DNA of 64,000 nucleotides from Sipunculus nudus. Lineage: Eukaryota; Annelida; Sipuncula; Golfingiida; Sipunculidae. The position numbers and the translations under genes were made by a program. The notes under the pieces were generated by a model. That model was not told the DNA's origin and did not search any database. It saw only the letters and a program-made list of their open reading frames with translations. Below are positions 10,536 through 25,300 of the stretch, in pieces. The stretch is from NCBI GenBank assembly GCA_026874595.1, contig CM049310.1, positions 51,337,058 through 51,401,057 of the forward strand, given 5' to 3'. Within the stretch, counting starts at the first letter, position 1. Each line of letters starts with the position of its first letter.

Positions 10536-13500
10536 CTGCAAATCACGTAATTCAATTATATTTTCTGAGTATATTTAATGTCTGAAGAGCGGAAAATGTG
10601 TGCTTCATTTTTTTCCATTTCACGTTTAATTTGTCGAACTACATTCAATGACTGAAATGCGGAAAATGTAAAGGCAATTTGTTTTGCCATCTAAAAATCA
10701 TTTTTTTAAGAATATAGTATGAGCATGACCCACAGTTTAGATATCTTCTCTAGAATGAACAAGCAGTTACCAATGATGAGTTCCTGTGATTTGTATGTAA
10801 ATATTTGCTTACATTCAAAACATGTAAACATGAATGTCAATCACATTAAATCCTTATTTGTTCGTGTTTGACAATTGCTTTGGAGCGGACATGGTCTTAT
10901 ATTGTATTGCTGTGGATCACAACCACTATATTTATATGAATCGAATTTCTACGTAATATTATATCCAAAATACAAAACAGGTGAATGCTTTAATCTCATT
11001 TTGGGTCATGGAATGATTTTTAGCCTAATTCGAATGATTGGCAAATGATATGTATATATATATTTTTTTATGTTCAGGTGCATAATGTAGGTATTTACTA
11101 AATACGTTCTTTTTCTTATTTGAAGTAAAAAGTGGAAGTCGCATCACGTTCAGAATGACGGCTAAGTACTTGCCTCTTCTGACTTCCATTACAGCTTGGT
11201 CGTCCATGCCGTGCAGGGCTTCCAGAAGTGGTGTGTAGTCATCCACAGATCTTTTGGCCAGACCCAAAGCTTTCTTCACCTCATGCACAAGACTGGACGC
11301 CATGGCTGATAATGACCTGTTGTTAACATAAACATATTTCCAAAAAGCTATTATTCCAAACAAACAGATCTGTAAACCCATGTTAATTTTCGCATGTTCA
11401 CGGAATCACACTTCTTTTGACTTATTGACAATGCTTGTTCCTTAAGTATGATAGGCATTAGTTGGTAGTTCACATTACTTAAGTCCATTATACATATACA
11501 GTGAAACTCCGCCTTGCGACCACCCGACAATTGCAACCACCCCCGCTGTAACGACCACCTTTCCTGGACCCGAATATATTATTCATGTAATTAAGAATTT
11601 TACAAATACGACCACCCCTAAATAACGACCACATTGGTCATTTCTCCAAAACAGAAAATATTCACCCTTGTTATTCATTACCCAAGCCCAGGGTTATATA
11701 GTCTTTACATAGACATTAAAGAATGCGTTTTTTGTTCTGAAAAACCTATACGGAAAGGGACATATACCAGTACCATCACAATACCATAAACATAAAAAGA
11801 ATATATCCTTGTTTAAAAGTAGGTATTGAGTTGCCTCTCGATGATTTTTTTTAATCAGTTGAATACCTGCTAGATATAAACTATCATATGACGCTCTACT
11901 TAAATCTTATGGTTAATTTTGCTTACTGCAATTTGACTTTAAATCCAAAAGTTGTAGGTGAACGTCTCAGGAAGCTGACAGTGATGCTGGCATCAAAGTG
12001 TCCGGATGTCGCCACGCCCAGTTTAACGTCAAAGTTGATTTGCCTTATGTCAATCAAACCACCAAGTCCAAGTGAAGCGACCTTTTGGGCAATCATGGTT
12101 CCGAAGCGATTGGCCAGTTTCACGGCTTCCAAGGCAGCTTTGACGACATTTAAACTATACCTACAACATTGGATATAATGTACGGTATGGCTCATGGGAC
12201 CTTTTGCGATGTATTGAGAAGAGTTTACGGAGTAAATGAAAGAAGAATATGCTCCACGCCAGAAAAGCTCTACACCTAATGCCTTATTCATATGTATGAC
12301 TTTACTCCTGGGAGTGTGAATATGCGTAAGTTTTTATTTAATTTTATCTATGTAGTTTCAGTAAAGCCTGGCCTGACAACAGCCTCTGTTTAGTGACCAC
12401 CTCAAAACAACGACCACTGTTAACTGGTCGTCATTTTTTTGGCTTTTTATATAAGATCTAGCTTAGACTTCCTCTGGCGAATGCGAACAAATAATCGAGG
12501 ACCCAATGGTAGACATAATTTTGAGGAGGTTTTAATGTATATTCTTTTCACGTGACCATATTCACATACGCAAGTAATGCCTGGAAAACTGCGCCTGGAG
12601 TTCATCTACATTAGTAGAAGTTTTCACGACTTAAGGAAGTGATGCAAACGTATATGAGCATTACAGTAATTAAAAATTGTAAGGTGTCATGTGAACAGAT
12701 TATGATGCGCTTTAATGAGGAAACTCGATTTGTTTATGATCGAAAACCTGTTAGTGTTTTCATGTGTGCCTGCGTCTGTCACGTGTATCTCGCGCGCATT
12801 AGCTCAACCTTTGATGCGTGCTATATTTAATGTATATGCAGTTCCACGAATTAGATAACCAGCTGTTGTCATAACTAGCAGTTGTCCATTTTTAAGAGTG
12901 TTCCTAATATCTTATTCGACCAACCTGGATTTGCCCACAATGACCTTGGCAGCCGAGAGAGCGACGTTAGCAACATTCAAGGTAACTTTGGACTTATCAA
13001 CCACCACCTGCGCCCCCTTGAGGACAAGATTTGCTGCATCGAGTAAAACTTTACTCTTATCAACCACCTTTTGAGCAACAGTCAAGGCCGCGTTTGCTGC
13101 ATTTAAGGTATTCTTACTCGCTGATACGGCCGCCTGCAAACCCTGGAGAAGTAAATACAAAAAGTCGATATATTTTTTTCCTCAGACTAATTACAGATAT
13201 AGATATATCATCGTTAAGAAGAAGAATTCCTCAAGCCCCTACTGATACAGTTACTATCTGGAAAAAAATAACCTTCATGTACCTAAACACGTGGAAAGGA
13301 CCAACATAATTCTATGATTTGTTTAGGATAAGGAATTAATTTTATAACCATATTAATGCGATCCCACACACAAACCTGCCAAGTCTAAAAACAACTCCAT
13401 TATTGCGTCCATATAACCTGATGAAATGTGACAGTCTTCCTGTGCACCTTTCAAGTGCATGCGACATCTCAGTTGTTTGAATGACGCATGATCATGTGGG

Positions 13501-16500
13501 TATCGATAGAAACACATACTGCGCGTGATAGTGTGTGTATGCGTATGTTAAACTTCAGCTATCTCACCCTCAGTACGCCAAGGCACGATTGTCTTGCGAC
13601 CCATCTGGCCTTACACGAGACTTCACCTTAAAGTGACAAAAACAAAAATATTATCTCATGCACTCATATTTAAGACAACAATATACAATTTACCACCAAA
13701 CTCGTGATCAGCCATATTTACGAGAATCATTATAATTATTATGATCATCAAACCCCTTAAAAAGTAGACATAATATAACAAACACTATTCATAATTAACT
13801 AAGTAAAAAAGTGTGTTAGTCCATTTTCATGTTTTTAAAACAGAAAATGTAACATTTTGCAGTTTAGTACACAGGATAAAAAACCTTGGGGCATATTTCA
13901 ATCTTGAAACACACAAATGAATAGTTTGACGGATCTCTGAAGGGTAACGGTTAATCTCAAACATAGCTTTTGGGTATTTTGTTACTGATACTGTACCAGT
14001 TTCGGAAACAGGATTTTGCTATATGGGGGTGCACGATTGTTAGACAGAACTTTCACCATCACTTTTCTCAGCATCTCTAGGAAAGGCATATGTTTAAATA
14101 ATGCCATTTTAAGTCGGGGAGCGAGGATAAAAAAATTGGGTTTGTCGACCAAAAATAAGTATGTAACAAAAAAATTACCTAACAGCATATCCATCAACAT
14201 TTTTCATTTTGTTTTAGGTGATAACAATAAATGTGATGAATTCCTTAATCATTAAAAAAAACTACTTAAATGAAGGAACTGTTAAACTTGTTAACGCCTA
14301 AATTTACATGGGCTTCTCTTATCTAATGATTATTTTACAATATTAATGATAAAAAAGTATATTTAAAGCATTGAAATGACTAAAACTTCACGAAAATGCA
14401 TAGATCACTGGCATATTTGATAAAAATTATATACAATTAAGCAACTTCCATATACTTTGAGGCAGACCTACAGGGAATTTTGCTGGTTGTATCAGGTAAA
14501 AAATAGCCAGGGACACTGGACAATGGACACAAGAAACCATCATAATCATTGCTATAGCATATTTTGTCGGAAAACATATGACGAATTTTATCCCACAATG
14601 CTGCTTAATAAATCATCCATGAAGAAAAAAATCCTTTTTTTCAGGCAATCTATCTACTACAAACCTGCAGACATCAACTATTCAATTTAAATCAATATAT
14701 TCATTGAAATTCATTTACAGATACAAAACAAAGACTCATCAAACCCCAAGGCCCAAACTAGGTAATATATGTCAAGAATAAAGTTAATAAACTCTATTTG
14801 CGGTAGAATGGAATCAAATAATGGTCTAAATGGACACGGTTTCCTGCCGTTTTCTACCAGTGGGGTCTGGGTCGTAAGAAAACAATGACCCCAATTACTT
14901 AAATAGGTATAGCTGTTGCTTTATAAATGTAGAGAATAATGTAAATGCATGCAATAGCAAGGGCTCTTCCATTCGGAAGGGGTGTAGGGTGTGCGGACAA
15001 AGGTACAATAGTTCTTGTCAAAAATATGATAAAACTTTACCTTATATGATATTTATAAAAAAAAATCTTATTCACTGAAAGAGACGTACCGAGTATGTAA
15101 GGCAGCCAAAAAAATGGAATTCTAAAGGGGGCACGTCACTCCTTCCCGCCGCCCCCCCCCCCCCTCCCCGGATCAGCCTATTTGTACTCATCACTGCAAA
15201 GGATTAATGAAGCATATTGCTTCTTATGTGAATTATAACCCAATATACAATGGTTTGATTTACCTAGGAGAGAGAAAGACAAGCTCATTCGAACCCTTTC
15301 AGTCGACAGTCTTTCAGTACTTCAATATGACCATGAATGTAAAATTGTACATTATACTGACTTTGTGATGTGGTGAGACTACGTGTATTACTACGGTTAT
15401 GCACCAAAGGAAACGTAGAAAGTATTGCCCGTCTGTTCTTATTTTCGACAATAAATGAATTTCCAACTGGGCTATACCCCAATCCAGAGGGAACCCCATT
15501 AGTTATATCCCACGTTTTAATATGGACCGGTCAACTTAGGGAATCTGGTGTAGTAAGGGCAGATGGCATGACTGTTCGCCACCAACGGTGATCGCTTAAT
15601 GTGAAGGGTGTGTCCAACAGCCATTTCACTAACAAGTGCCCCTTGGAGATATATCCTTTAATCTAACCACAACAAAAGGGATTATTACACATTCAGAGCC
15701 AATAGTAGGGGCCATTCAACCCTAGGATATTAAATATGATAAGGGTATGATACGTAGCCCAAAATGGGAATGGAATCTTGCACATGTACATAGTAGTCTC
15801 CGCCAGAGGGCGGGATTTTATTACCGGCGTTAGCTTATTCGTCTCTTTGTTTGTCTGGTTAGCAACATTACTCACAATGTTCTTTACCGAAAGCAGGCCA
15901 ATAATACAAGGAACAATTTATACAATTTTGGGGTGATATGGATGACCATCTCGATCCAGGATTGTTTTAAAACCAAAAGTGCTGCATTTCTGACAATCCA
16001 TATGAGGGTAATTAGCTGTACTCTCTTAGTGCATCATTAGTTTAGATTAGGATAGTTTAACCAAATAGATTGATATTTTCACAAGTCAATAAAAGCACCA
16101 TAGCATAAGTAATGTGAGTGCATTATAATCAAGAGAAAGAGTCGGGTAAAGATGGAAGCTGCTTATATCAAATTCGAACTCACACATCATCGTTTCAAAT
16201 ATTCAGATCTGTATAAATCCCTGAACCACACACACTTATGGTGGTGAGACACAGCCTATAGTGCTTTGGGCGTTGAGATTTTATATGATCTCCTCCAGCA
16301 CCCGATGTTGAAATGGTGAATTTCGAAAGAACACCAATGACATGATTTTTTCTTGCCCTGTCCAAATAGAAATCTGAAACCCAGAAGGCTTACCTTTTTT
16401 CGTCTTTATGCAATAAACAATTCTACCAACCCTATTTAGATCTATCCTCAAGACGTCTGACTTACGCGCTCTTTCCCTGGCAAACTCCCTGCCCTTCTCT

Positions 16501-17047
16501 ACAGGGTTCCAACGCCGCCCCCATCCTCTCTTTGCACGTATTGGGACGAAAAATTGCTGAGCCTCATTCCCATCCATAAAAGCATTGACATCTCTTCCTG
16601 CAGAGGATTGGTGAAAGATTTTTTGCTGGCTTATTACTGTTCAAGTTTTGCAGATGCTCCATGGTAAAGATTAAGCAATATGCATACCTACTGTTTAAAT
16701 TCCATTAATTCCATCGATGAAACAAAAGAGATATATATGATAATGTTAGACAAGTCTATATGATATTTAATAACACATTCAGTCTTTTGGTTTTCAATGA
16801 ATGGAACACATTTTACCTTCATTTTTCTGTTTTCGATCTGATAATATCATTTAATATAGCCTCGCATATATCCACAACAAAAGCTTAAAGAGAAGATGAT
16901 AAGATTGATTGGTATATTGCTAAAAGAACCGCAGAATTTTAAAACAGAGTATAAAAAGGACAGGGTAAATTTCCAATCTGTAATTATAATTCTATTAAAA
17001 AAAATTCCGATCTGTAGAATTTTATGAATTGTATAGATTTTGGGAGA

Positions 17048-17092
<45 letters not shown>

Positions 17093-20000
17093 ATTTTGCG
17101 TGGAAAATATTCAGCACTTCACGATTTATCGCGTTTACAAGAAATTCGGCAGACGACGATAGACGACGGGACTTGAAACATCTTGGGTCGACATAATAAA
17201 TGAAGACGTAAAAGTGCATTTCTGGCGGTAATATTGTCATGGAGGAGTTAATTACCGCGATCAATTTCTTTCCTGTCAGACCATGATAATGACTCCAATT
17301 CTGTTTTCGCTCTTATGATATTATTTAATATATATAGCGTCAAATGTGTGTAGAACAAAAGCTTTAATCGAAGAGAAGATGAGGAGATCCATTGGTGTCT
17401 TGCTTATTGGAAGCGCAGAGGTTTAATAAAGAATTAAGAAAAGACAGTAAAATTTTCGCTCAGTATTATTTCATGAGGTGTATAGATTTCTCAATTTCGG
17501 ACGTTGTGACATTAGTTAAGCCTCCTCCTCTGTAAGGAAGGGGTCTTTAGGGATTGATGAGTTTATCTCAACATTGATAATTGGTTCGCAACTTTTTGAG
17601 AGCAACAATTGTGGGATTACTGCTCCAGAGTGCCAGATCATTGATTATAGATCTTTTGCCGCATTTGCACTTGATCTCAAATAAAGCTGATTTTTTTAAA
17701 CCGACCATTACACAAATTATTAATCGTTGGGCATATATTTGCATCTGATATTTATTGTAACCAGACCTAATATCCAAAGTCATTCACCATATGCGCGCAT
17801 CCGGGGCGGTTTCGAGTGATCGCTTGACGATTGTGAACATCTAGTTAATGTGAATTAGTGGAGCGGTGTAGCAAGAAATGTGATATAACATTGCACTTAC
17901 GTCGTCGGCAGGCAGATGGACAAGAACCCTCTTTCCTCCTGAGTGAGTTCACGGCTGAGTCAAATTTAGCTTTTGCAGAGTTAACGGCGTTTTTCTTCGA
18001 TTGAAGTGTGCGCATTGCGTTGTCAAAATTTGCCTTCTGACTGTTTACTTTGTTCTGCGCTGATTTAAGAGAATTGAGAGCTTGATCAAATTTTGCTCTT
18101 GCACTGTTGACTTTGTTCTGAGCCGCTGTGACTTTAGCTACAGCTGAGTCAAATGCTTTATTTGCTGACATCACCTTGGACTCTGCTTTACCGATTGCTG
18201 CATCGGCTGCTTTCCTGTAATTATCAAGTGACGCCTTGACTTTGTTGTGCAGCTGCTGGAACAACTGCTGACGGAATTCACCCTTAACTTGGAATTCTGC
18301 CTTCTTCAGGTCTCCGTACTGAGCTCGCACATCAAATACAGAATCAAAGAGCCCAAGGAACTTGCCCTCCGTTCTAAAGTGTACACCTTGCGTATCAATG
18401 GTAAGGTTTGCGTACTTACTAATGCCGAGAACTTTCAGGCCTCCCTCAATCATGATTGCAGCTTGCTTAGGATTCCAACGGAGATCAACATATAATCGTG
18501 GTCCAAGACCACGTGAACCGAAAACTTCAATCAAACCACTTCCGATCTTAAAGGGTGACACACGGACATCAACAAGAAGCCCGTTAGTGTCTAGAGCAAT
18601 ATCAGCATCTAATCTGAAGAACATAATTTGCAACGTTCCCTTCAGGAACAGGCCTTGAGGGATAGAGACGCCATTTGGTAAAGTTCTCTCGACAACTGAG
18701 AAGGAAGCGACAACCCCGTTAGGAAATCCCATTTCTGAAATTGCTTTTGGCATAGGGACAGAAGCAGCAAATGCCTTTAATATACCACTGATCGTCAGTT
18801 TGCTTATATTGCCAAAGAAGTAGTTGTTCATTGGGTTAACTCGATCAATTCCAAAGTACGCTTTAGCCCCTATGGGAGTGGCTTTTGGGTTGTCTATCAA
18901 ACCTATGCGCACGTAAGCGCCCATTTCTAGAGCTGTAACAGCCAATGGATCGGGAAGTACGGCAATGCTAAAATGCATATCACCCACACTTAATATAGGA
19001 ATACCAAAAGGTTTCTTCCACATGCCCAAGGAAGACATGGTTAACTGTATGCCACTCTGAGAGAAACCAAATGACCCAGTGAAAGTAAGAGGCGGATCGT
19101 TCAACACCAAAGTTCCACGAAGAGCCACTGCAGTTCTCGAAGGACCAAGCTCAACTTCAAACCCTACATCCGTAATAACAGCACCTGCGATCAGATTGAT
19201 AGGCTTGGGCACAGTGGCTGTGAGTTTAATACTATTAGAAAGAAGTTTTCCCCCGACAGTAAATGTTGCATTTTCCCCCAGGATTCGTTTGCTTATTCTA
19301 CATACCAGATCACAAGGGTCGGGAAAAGCAAACACTCCACCAAACTCAATACCTTTCGTGATCTGAATCTCCCTCAGGCCATTAATTGTAAACTGCATGT
19401 GTTCCATGCTTCGTGGGATTGATCCTGAGGAAAGGATTAAAGAGGGCTGAGTATTATCCAGGATTGAACTGCCTGGGACTTTGCTGAGGTCCACTTTCCC
19501 AGCCGTCATCTTCTTTACCATATCAGTGATAGTAACTTCTCCCATGAGGAACCCAGCTGCGACGACCTTTTTACCACCGACGTCACCCATTACTAACTCC
19601 ACTCTATTGGCCTTCCACCCAGCTATTTTTGCTGTACCTGCCAGGTTCATAACCTTGTTGGTTCCCATATAGATTTTCATATATGGATTTACAACCGAAA
19701 ATGTGGACATTCCAATTCCTGATATAATAGACGCAAGAGGCCCTGAAGGAATAAATGAGAGCGCAAACTTTTCCATTAGTTTTCCGACAGGTATGTTGAA
19801 ATTTGGACTTGACTCAGCTATGAATACATTCTCACCAACTGGTTTAGATATTTTCAAGGGGATGCTCATGCTGCCTGTATCCCACACAGATGTCATGTCC
19901 ACTCCGAATTCAGCGCCTGTCCCTGATACCGTAACATGGAAGGTCAGTTCGACAGATGACAGCACTATAGCATTTGGGATTATAGTTAATGGGCCTGGGC

Positions 20001-22240
20001 TTCTAAGGGGAACCGAGAAAGATTTGCTTTCGCCGTTCAACAAAAGGTTGACGATTTCCCAGTTCAAGATGGCATCTAGTTCCAAGCCACTTGGAAAATT
20101 CATGCTTGAGAGCTGTTGTTTAAATTTGGAGAATACATCATTAAGCCTCAACCCGCCACCCTGTGGGAGATTGAAGGTTAAATGTTTAGGCTTGACCAAG
20201 CGGATACTGACTGTATGTGTTTCTCCTGCAGCACTTGCGTCAAACTGGATAGTTGTCCCATTTACAATCTCTCCCATTCCATCAAGGGTTGCTTCAGGGT
20301 AAGCAAGGGCAGGCGTTGAAAGGTTCTTATTTGCATACCTAAAGCAGAATCCACTGAGAGACATTGTGTCAAACAAAGGGACCACTGAGATATCAACATC
20401 GGTGATTTCTTTAACCACTTCAGGCAACGACAGTGTTTTCGAGCTGACACCTGCTACATCAAAGTAGGTCACCCAACCTTGTGTCGTATTCTTTTTGGTA
20501 AGTGTAATAAAGACCTGTGGATCACCAAGCTTTGTTGACGGGACAGTAAAACCAAAGCGGATTACCATGGTGGTGTTTGAAAATTCGCCAACCATATTGA
20601 CATTAGACAGCTGGACATTGCCAATCTTTAGAGCCTGCAGGCCTGAGGAAAGTTGACTGCCAATTAAGAATTGGTTATTAGCAAGCTGTGAGATAGAGAC
20701 ACTGCTGCCAACTAGGGCCCCATTTAAAATTAAAACCTTGGTTTCGTCGATTGATGCGGTGAAGGAATACTTGTTTGGGCCTAAGGTAACTACACCTGAA
20801 GATGTCAAGGTGTAAGACTTGTCAGTTCCGTTATATGTTATAACTAAAGTAGTGCCTGGGTCGACCTGGAGGGCGTCGTCGACGAGAGCGTACTTCTTGT
20901 CATTCTGCATGGACATAGTTACCTCCTTAGCGCATACATCCAAGTCCACTCCGGTCATGAACGTGTTGCTAGGTATGACCTCTTTGGCCAACAGACTCAG
21001 TGGACTGTCTGCTCCAAAGGCTTTTGCTACAGCCACTTGAGGTGTGAAGCATTTCGGAGGGTTTGGGGCGAAGTTGTAGTCGCAGTCATTCGGGGAGGTC
21101 ACGATGATGGAACATGCGTCTGTTACTTTGTACTCGCCAAGCAAGAGTTCCTTCAGGCCACTTTTAGCAGTCGAAAAAATATCTTCAGCCGTAGGGAGAT
21201 TCAGAACTGAAAGATGCATAGATAATAAATTTTGCAACAGATTGGAGAAATATCATCTATAAATAGGGGATGGATTTGGTTTTAACATTTTAAAGTTTGA
21301 TAGTTGCACTAATCTGATGTAGAATACAACCCTTTGCTAGATATTCCAGCATAAATCCAGCGACAGCAACCTACATTGTAGTTGCATTTTATAACTATGT
21401 ATAAGGTTATAATATAATGAAAACGTGCTAACATGTTCAAATATTAATTTAACGGTCCTAAAAGTACATAGAAAAGGTAATATGACAGTTCTTGGTGATG
21501 CTGATGATTATTATTATGGGTACTGAATTTACATATAAACCAGTTAAGATATTCTCTCCATTGTTGTTCATCAAAACTTCAGAATATCCCGAAACTGAAT
21601 CACATTTTAGCGGACTGTTCGACGTGTTATTATATTGTTATATCTAATGAATTTACATTGTATTCAGGACGTTCGATTTTAAAAATCATTTCAAAGAACA
21701 TTTCAATCAAACGCATTTTAAATTGAAATGCCATTTACGAAATGCAGTAATAATCATGAAATTTATACACAAACAAAAAATTAGAGATTATCCTGTATCT
21801 TAGAATGATATCCCAGACATTTAGAAATGAAACATGTATTATTCTTATTTTTATCTTTCTTAAATTAACTGATTTATACCCTTCAATGATGAGAATGTCC
21901 AAAGTATTCAGAAAAGTAGTCCGGGAATTTTTTAGGAAAACGGAAACAATGTTTAAACACACCTATTTGCTTATTCTGACCTTAATATTAATTATATATA
22001 AATAAAAGCTTAGGTAAATCAATATCGAAAATAAACCTTGCCTAAGAGTTAGTAGAAGGCAAAATAAATAGGTATCAGAGATAATAAATAGTGTCAAGAT
22101 TTGCACTCACATTCCTTGACGGTGGCAATATTTTGTCCACGGGTCAATCCAATGACCAGGAGGATCAACACTTGCGCCCTCATCGGGAAACTTCAATAAA
22201 TTACACCACAATAAATATTTTCCATATCTCTCTTCTAAAA

Positions 22241-22307
<67 letters not shown>

Positions 22308-25300
22308 CCTCTGCTTTAAGCAATTTTTGCTGCGAAAATATTTTACATTTATTTATATACATTAAGGGACTATTCAGATGTTCAGAATTAAAAATAAATT
22401 GAAATATGTCTGAATCATTCTTCCCGAACAAATTTGATTGTTCTTTTACCATCTTTCTTGGGTTTAGTTCACATGATATAGATTGTCTGAAATATAATTT
22501 TGAGTTAAGTATATTTTTAATATTGTAAGAGAAGACCTAAAAGTAGACCATCTTGATGAGAACCTATGATGTTGTAAGTATAAGGCTGTGTATCTGGGTA
22601 ACAGGGTTGTATTCCCCGTCATCTTAAAAAAATACATAGGATAAACATAGGACACAGAATATTAGGAGGGGGGAGGGCCTCACACATTCAATCAACAAGT
22701 AGTCGATCATTCATCTGATTCAGGGTTGCCAAGGCTTATATAAATCAAGTGTGAAGTCGCACCCACCCGTTGGTGTAAAGCCTGCTTCCCACCGTCGATT
22801 TATTTCCTTCGACCATTCACAGACAGTCGGTGATTCTGCGACTGCTGGCAACTGAAAATCAGCGACCAGTCGCCGGCAGTCTGCGAATGCTTGCGACTGG
22901 CGTTCAACGAGCCGACAAAGACTCGAGATCTCGGAGTTTCCCGAGTTGTTTATTCAATTTGGAAATGATAAATTTGTGTAAGCAAACATATCATTAAAAA
23001 AAAAAATATCACAATATCAGATACGATTCACCAGTACAGGAAAATACCACGCCTATTTTTTTACATGCCCTTAATTTTTGGTTTCGGTAGGGGTATTTGG
23101 GCGAATTCTGGTTGTAGGGAAACGGTATTTGATTCCACATCGACATCAATTAATCTCCCTTTCAGGGGACCAAACAATGCTAACTTGGGGCCACGCCACG
23201 TATCACATCTTTTAGCTCAGTCGCAAGGAACCGCATGAGTCGGAAGTCGCGTCGCAAGGCCCGCTCACTTGCGATTTACATGCGTTTATAATGAGCGACC
23301 AGTCGCAGATCCCTTGTGATTTTAGTCGCATCGCATTGCGTCGCAAAATAAAATCGCCAGTGGGCGGCAGGCTACACTTGATAAGGGATTTGATACAATT
23401 TAATTAGAAAAGAGGAACAAGAGAAGCGTATATAGTACAAAGGAGATTTCCAGTTTGATATTATAGACAAGTCGCGATACGGTGATTCGCATTTTTGCAA
23501 TTTGGTTTTCATATATCGATATATTTTTTTTACATATTTGAAAACGTGACTGAAGCTAAACTATTGCAGTAAAAATAAGGTTTCTACTTCATATTTTGAT
23601 ATATAAATGGACTGAGTTTAGTGAAAGATATAATAACGAAAGCCGCTGCCATGTCTAGAGCCGATTATTAGGAAATTTTAAGAAGGCTTGATTGACCATA
23701 TGATCAAAGGTTCGTCCCATGTGCCAGGGTATTTGATTTTCAACTCGAACAAACAAAAGTGCCACAGAAAAAAGACGTACCGAATATTGTCAAAATAATT
23801 GGTCATTAACATTCCGTCTCCATGCAGCTCAAAATATTTTTAAATCTTGAAAAGAGAAATCATGAAATGACAGTTTTAAAAAAATTAATAGTAGGATCTG
23901 TAAAAACAATGGGCTACAAAAAAATATTCATGAATATTACATGCTCAGGTTTACAAGATCTTTAGATGTCACCTCTGGTGATCGTGATAAGTTCTTAGAA
24001 GGTATTTATGGGTTACCAGACAGAAGCGGATCCGGGGGGGGGGGGGGTCCAGGGGGTCCGGAACCCCCTTTTTCACCCGAAGCAACCTTTTTAAAGAGTT
24101 TTAGACAAAATTTTGCTGCCTGGACCCCCCCCCCCCTTTTCCGGACCTGATGACCTTTATTTTAGGATTTTCATTGGTCCTCCTGGTTTGGACCCCCCTT
24201 TTCCTAAATCCTGGATCCGCCCCTGCCAGAACTAACCGAGGACGAGGCCTTGAAGTGTGAAGGTAACATCACTGTCACAGTAGTAATTTAATCTTTAAAA
24301 AAGTATGCAAAATAATAAAAGGAATGATGGAATAACAAATGAATTGTATTTGGATATTTTTACTGATATAGGTGTGGAAATAACTGCTTTTTTACATGAA
24401 GGGTATCATGTAGGAGAGTTATCAGAGAGCCAATAAAAAACACATCAATCTGGCACTTGGAGGTTCGTGCCCTGACGATAACTTGATACAAGGTTTCAGA
24501 TGGAACCTGTGTGTTGACTGGATATCCCGATGATTATGACGAGCATGCTTAAGCTATTTGAACTAATGAGTTCAACTGTTCACGGTCGGATGTTTTGGTC
24601 TATTAGAAGAGGGAATAATTGTGAGGTAATACCTATGTTTATTTATATTTTCATGTGAAGAATGTTGAACTTATGACTAGAGATTAACTGTCCAGTGACT
24701 TAATGTATCCAGTTAGTCCCCGTCTGCAAAAGAAGTTACCGGTAGTGGCGGTACATTCATTCAATCTGAACGTCAATCAAGGCCGATGATAAACATGCTG
24801 TGCGTGCACGAATTGTTGCAGTCTATACCAGTTCATAGTAATATCAGTCATGTAGAATTTGAAACAGTTCTGGCAGTGCATGTAAAAGGAAATGACCGCT
24901 TTTTAACAACATTAACCAAACAAAATTATAATTCGGCTTCAGGGACTGAAACTAAACAAACCAGGCAACTGTACATGGAATACACCCAAAACATTTTGTA
25001 GTGTTTACAGTATTACTCTATGATAGTCTATCCTTAGTGGTTTCTTTATATTGTCCTATAGATAATTTATTATACAAATTAAGGATGTAAGAACGCATCG
25101 CCAAACCAGTTTTGAGCATAACCAGTATATGGGACTGAATGGAGCGCTGTGTTGAAAACTGGTTAAATGGGGTGTTCAACAAAGGGGCCTAAGGAACCAC
25201 ACTGCCTCTCCCAATGTTTGGTCACGCTTAATTACACATTACAAAGGATACCTATCCACATTCTCTCTTTGCAGTGACCAGATACATCTGCCTTGATAGC

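Larger units (their letters stand above)
13627..17900 (-). other. Intron 3 of the main gene (4.3 kb)
   Basis: No further exon is needed by the reading frame. It contains a poly-C run near 15151-15165, a (TA)n tract at 17052-17089 and a direct duplication (16826-17040 and 17300-17490). The minus-strand frame at 16281-16577 is open but has no supported splice partners. Confidence 0.65.

Noticed and set aside
16281-16577. Extra exon of the main gene in intron 3 (minus-strand 98-residue frame with a GTAAGC donor)
   Set aside because: The frame already closes through the 59-nt exon, and inserting this one lacks a good acceptor and is not needed. cDNA could revive it.
17568-17783. Gypsy-like RT match in the minus-strand frame (TLDIRSGYNKYQM)
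   Set aside because: Only this short phrase looks like RT, with none of the neighbouring motifs before or after. It could be chance.
19703-20302. 199-codon plus-strand open frame
   Set aside because: It lies antisense within the 3.3-kb coding exon and is explained by codon use of the real gene.
22091-22452. Open frames with long Ile-Tyr runs on both strands
   Set aside because: They are translations of (TA)n microsatellites. The same applies near 5830-6040, 17022-17264, 38090-38450, 40183-40431 and their copies.
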